DNA of 64,000 bases from Planctomycetota bacterium (lineage in GTDB: Bacteria > Planctomycetota > UBA8742 > UBA2392): contig JADJRK010000001.1 in NCBI GenBank assembly GCA_016712285.1, forward strand, positions 3,658,001-3,722,000. The letters are read 5' to 3'. Below, piece by piece: positions 61,687 through 64,000 of the stretch (the stretch's first letter is position 1; the number at the start of each line of letters is the position of its first letter). The notes beneath the pieces were generated by a model. The model did not search any database. It saw only the letters and a program-made list of their open reading frames with translations, and was not told the DNA's origin. The position numbers were made by a program, and so were the translations under genes.

Positions 61687-63927
61687 CTAGTTCAGGGCCG
61701 CGCGCGCAAACATGCGGTACAACGTCGCGCGCGAGACGCCAAGGCGGTCGGCCATTTCTTCCTTGGTGAGCCCCTGCTCTTCCATGTAGATCAGCAGGTC
61801 TTTGTTGAACAGCATTTCTACGGTCGAGTGCAGGCCGCTCTCCGTGCCGTGGGCCACCGCCCGGCGCAGGTACTCATCGATCACGTTCTTGCGCGAAGGC
61901 GTGTTTCCGTCCCCGGTGTCGGTCACGGCGCGATCGGCCAGCAGGAAGCGTACGATGGCGTCTTCGCGCGGCTCTGTGTCAGGTGCTGCCTCGAACACGA
62001 CCAGGTCATCACCGTCGTTGCGCAAGAGTACGAGCCCTCGCACCAGGCCTGCCACAGGCGCGCTGCGGGCCGAGACCTGGACGGTGCCGTCCGCAGACTC
62101 GTTGTACACGCTTAGTACATCCGGGTTGGGCGCGCTGCGGCCAAGGTTCTGGACATTGGGGCCGCGCCGCCTTACCCATGTGCGCACGCCGAAGCGCGAC
62201 TGCAAAATCTCAAAGAGTTTGCCCGTCTCCGGTGTCTGCGGGGTGGCGATATCGGCGGCAGCTGGCAGACGCGGCTTGTCGCCGCGAGCCTTGACCGGGG
62301 CAATGCGCGGCATGGCACGCGGGCGGCCTCGCTCGGTGTCGCGCAGGAACTGAGCGGCCTCTTTCACGACTTTCAGGTCCGCCGCGCGTATGCCGTAATG
62401 CAGCGCGCTCGAAGCGTACCGCGATGCGCCTTCGGCGTCGGCGAAGTGGCTGCGACACCGCGCCATCAGCAGCATGGCGGCGGCGCGGCGACGGTCTGAC
62501 GTGTCGATGCCGGAAAGGCGGCGCAGCCTCTTGAATGCCCCTTTGAAGCGGCCTTCCGCAGCCAGGCGGTTGGCCGTTTCTTCAAGGTAGGCGGCCAGTG
62601 TCGGCGCCGAAACTTTTTCGAGCATCTTGTTGTTCACGTGGCTCAGCAGCCAGGTTGAGCGCTCGTCCAGCTTGAACGCCGGCGACTGCAGCAGTTGCAC
62701 TCGCAGCAACGTCAGGTGCACACTCTTGTCCAGGTTGTCGCCGGCCAGGCGAATGGCGCGGCGCATCAGGCTGTCAGCCATGCGCGCGTCCTGCTGTGTC
62801 TGCAACGCCACGCTGCGTGCCGCCAGTGCCAGCCATTCAACGAATGCCGCAGTGCGGTACAGGTCGCGGCGCTTGGTCAGTTGGACAACCATGCCCCGCG
62901 CTCTCTCGACGTGACCGGCATCGGCAGTCAGCGCGGCAATCTTGACCTGGTCAATCTCTGCCGCATGGCGGCCGGATTCCAGAGCCATGCCTTGCCTGGT
63001 CGCCAGCTCAAGAATGCGCAGCGCTTCTTCGCTGTTTCCGGCGGCGTAGTGGTCTTCAAATCGCTTGCGTGCCAGACGCGATGCTCTTCGCGAATCGCCT
63101 GCCAGCAACAGTATCTCGACGCGGGCGTCGTCCTGTCCTTCCAGGCGCTGCTCAAAGGTATCGGCCAGGCGCACGGCGGTGCGCTGCATTGCGTCATTGC
63201 CTAGGTCGGACCGGATCTCGTCGCGCACGTACCGGCTGCCCGGGATTACCATGCCGTCCACAACTCGAAACAAGCCGCCCGCGGTCACTGCCTTGAGGGC
63301 ACTGGTCCCGTTGCCTGTCTGTGCCGCGACTGCCTCAAAGTCCTCCAGCCCGATCGGGCAGGGCAACATCGCCAAGCCGGCGAGCAGTTGCTCATGGCGG
63401 CTGCGCATGTTGGAAATCTCGGCGCGTATCACAGTAGTGGACAGGTCTGAATCGCGACCTGAGGCTCGGGTTTCGCGCGCGCCCAAGGCCCGCAGGCGAT
63501 CCAGGAATGCGTCGGAGTGATCAGTGCCGGTGCCGGTCTGGGACAGTACGACCAGTTCCGGCAGGGGCGTTGTAGTCGCGACATCCTGGGCGGCTTCGGC
63601 GCACGAGAGCATGTTGCCGAGCCACTGCAGGCTGGCAGCGTCTGCGGCGGACGGGTCCACCAGGATCAGGACGTCGGCGGCACCGGACAGCAGAGTGGCT
63701 GCATCGGCGGTGCCGAGTGACTGGCTGGCGCGGTTGAGTATCCAGGTGCGAAGGCTGAGCGCTCCGGAGATTGCGTGGCAAGGCGCCCACAGAACGCGCC
63801 TGCCTGCGGAAGCTTGATTGGCTGCAAACTCGGTGGCCCAGGACAGGAGAACCTGTAGGCTGCGGTTGGTTACAATGCGATGCTCTGCCCCTGTGAGGTC
63901 AAGGGAATCGGTGGCCCCGGGATTCAT
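61687..63927 (-). CDS. Large regulator with helical repeats and C-terminal Fis-type helix-turn-helix
   Basis: A 746-residue cytoplasmic protein with GGAGGCAGG upstream of its ATG. The N-terminal 130 residues resemble a degenerate P-loop ATPase (V-L-W-A-P-C-H-A-I-S-G, L-I-L-V-D-P-S) without a clear Walker A lysine. Residues about 200-560 are helical repeats like those of STAND/MalT-type regulators. After an Arg-rich linker comes a sensor-like beta region (about 580-690), and the last 35 residues are a helix-turn-helix (T-K-E-E-M-A-D-R-L-G-V-S-R-A-T-L-Y). It is probably a ligand- or ATP-responsive transcription regulator of unknown targets. Confidence 0.75.
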   Translation of the reverse strand: MNPGATDSLDLTGAEHRIVTNRSLQVLLSWATEFAANQASAGRRVLWAPCHAISGALSLRTWILNRASQSLGTADAATLLSGAADVLILVDPSAADAASLQWLGNMLSCAEAAQDVATTTPLPELVVLSQTGTGTDHSDAFLDRLRALGARETRASGRDSDLSTTVIRAEISNMRSRHEQLLAGLAMLPCPIGLEDFEAVAAQTGNGTSALKAVTAGGLFRVVDGMVIPGSRYVRDEIRSDLGNDAMQRTAVRLADTFEQRLEGQDDARVEILLLAGDSRRASRLARKRFEDHYAAGNSEEALRILELATRQGMALESGRHAAEIDQVKIAALTADAGHVERARGMVVQLTKRRDLYRTAAFVEWLALAARSVALQTQQDARMADSLMRRAIRLAGDNLDKSVHLTLLRVQLLQSPAFKLDERSTWLLSHVNNKMLEKVSAPTLAAYLEETANRLAAEGRFKGAFKRLRRLSGIDTSDRRRAAAMLLMARCRSHFADAEGASRYASSALHYGIRAADLKVVKEAAQFLRDTERGRPRAMPRIAPVKARGDKPRLPAAADIATPQTPETGKLFEILQSRFGVRTWVRRRGPNVQNLGRSAPNPDVLSVYNESADGTVQVSARSAPVAGLVRGLVLLRNDGDDLVVFEAAPDTEPREDAIVRFLLADRAVTDTGDGNTPSRKNVIDEYLRRAVAHGTESGLHSTVEMLFNKDLLIYMEEQGLTKEEMADRLGVSRATLYRMFARAALN

Positions 63928-64000
63928 TTTTGACCTGCCTCCATGTGGAGGTCCCCTTCGGGGACTACCACAAATACACGAAAAGAAGCTAAAACCGTCT
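63928..64000. other. Window-end region upstream of the regulator
   Basis: This 73-nt stretch holds two short hairpins, CTCCATGTGGAG (63940-63951) and GTCCCCTTCGGGGAC, and an AT-richer end. It is probably the regulator's leader and promoter; no gene is visible. Confidence 0.3.

Overview
This is a GC-rich bacterial chromosomal window that most likely comes from a member of the Planctomycetota. The reasons are the cytochrome-like DUF1549 protein at the left edge (with a C-A-E-C-H-D-H-P haem motif), several other secreted c-type haem proteins, abundant secreted von Willebrand A and TPR-like proteins, and an ECF sigma/anti-sigma pair with a large periplasmic part. The placement is inferred from gene content, not from a marker-gene tree. 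There is no prophage, no CRISPR array and no rRNA; there is one tRNA (Pro, UGG) and one insertion sequence. No gap between genes exceeds 300 bases.

Layout. 1-5.8 kb: DUF1549 cytochrome (partial), a small sorted surface protein coupled to a UbiB-family kinase, and a DUF58/BatA-like pair. 5.8-12.6 kb: envelope proteins, a pentahaem cytochrome and a putative outer-membrane barrel. 12.7-19.8 kb: Ser/Thr kinase and core genes eno, ispD, rpsO and pnp. 19.8-28.7 kb: secreted proteins, a tetrahaem cytochrome, an RluA-type pseudouridine synthase, hemB, tRNA-Pro, a rhomboid-like membrane protein and a 2Fe-2S ferredoxin. 28.9-35.1 kb: secreted VWA protein behind a candidate sigma-54 promoter, nucleoside phosphorylase, FecR-like protein, VIT-VWA-PDZ lipoprotein and Hsp20. 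35.2-37.9 kb: a minus-strand group of DinB-like, two VOC, AHSA1-like and SDR genes. 38-41.8 kb: a VgrG-like spike protein with an internal hydrophobic insert and a coupled partner gene. 41.8-48.9 kb: hydrolase, anti-sigma and ECF sigma, histidine kinase. 49-55 kb: hutU, intradiol dioxygenase, ABC-F ATPase. 55.2-58.9 kb: a thioredoxin-fold selenoprotein, an IS element, a cysteine-free paralogue and pcm. 59-64 kb: thrB, hom, a MoaD/ThiS-like carrier and a large HTH regulator.

The standout observation is the gene at 55207-56190. It is interrupted by one in-frame TGA exactly where a thioredoxin-fold protein has the first cysteine of its CxxC active site (W-G-I-N-[TGA]-G-P-C). A perfect 8-bp stem with a GTT loop starts 9 nt after the TGA, which fits the bacterial SECIS layout. 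I read it as a secreted TlpA-like selenoprotein with a U-x-x-C centre and a helical C-terminal extension. Its neighbour at 57287-58291 is a paralogue with the same extension but no redox cysteines. An IS of 992 bp with 13-bp terminal repeats and a 9-bp target duplication has landed between them, just in front of the paralogue's ribosome-binding site.

Second in interest is the VgrG-like protein, whose needle region is split by about 185 residues containing three hydrophobic stretches, a possible built-in membrane-acting cargo domain. It is encoded with a 4-nt overlap to a small helical protein and away from any other secretion gene in this window.
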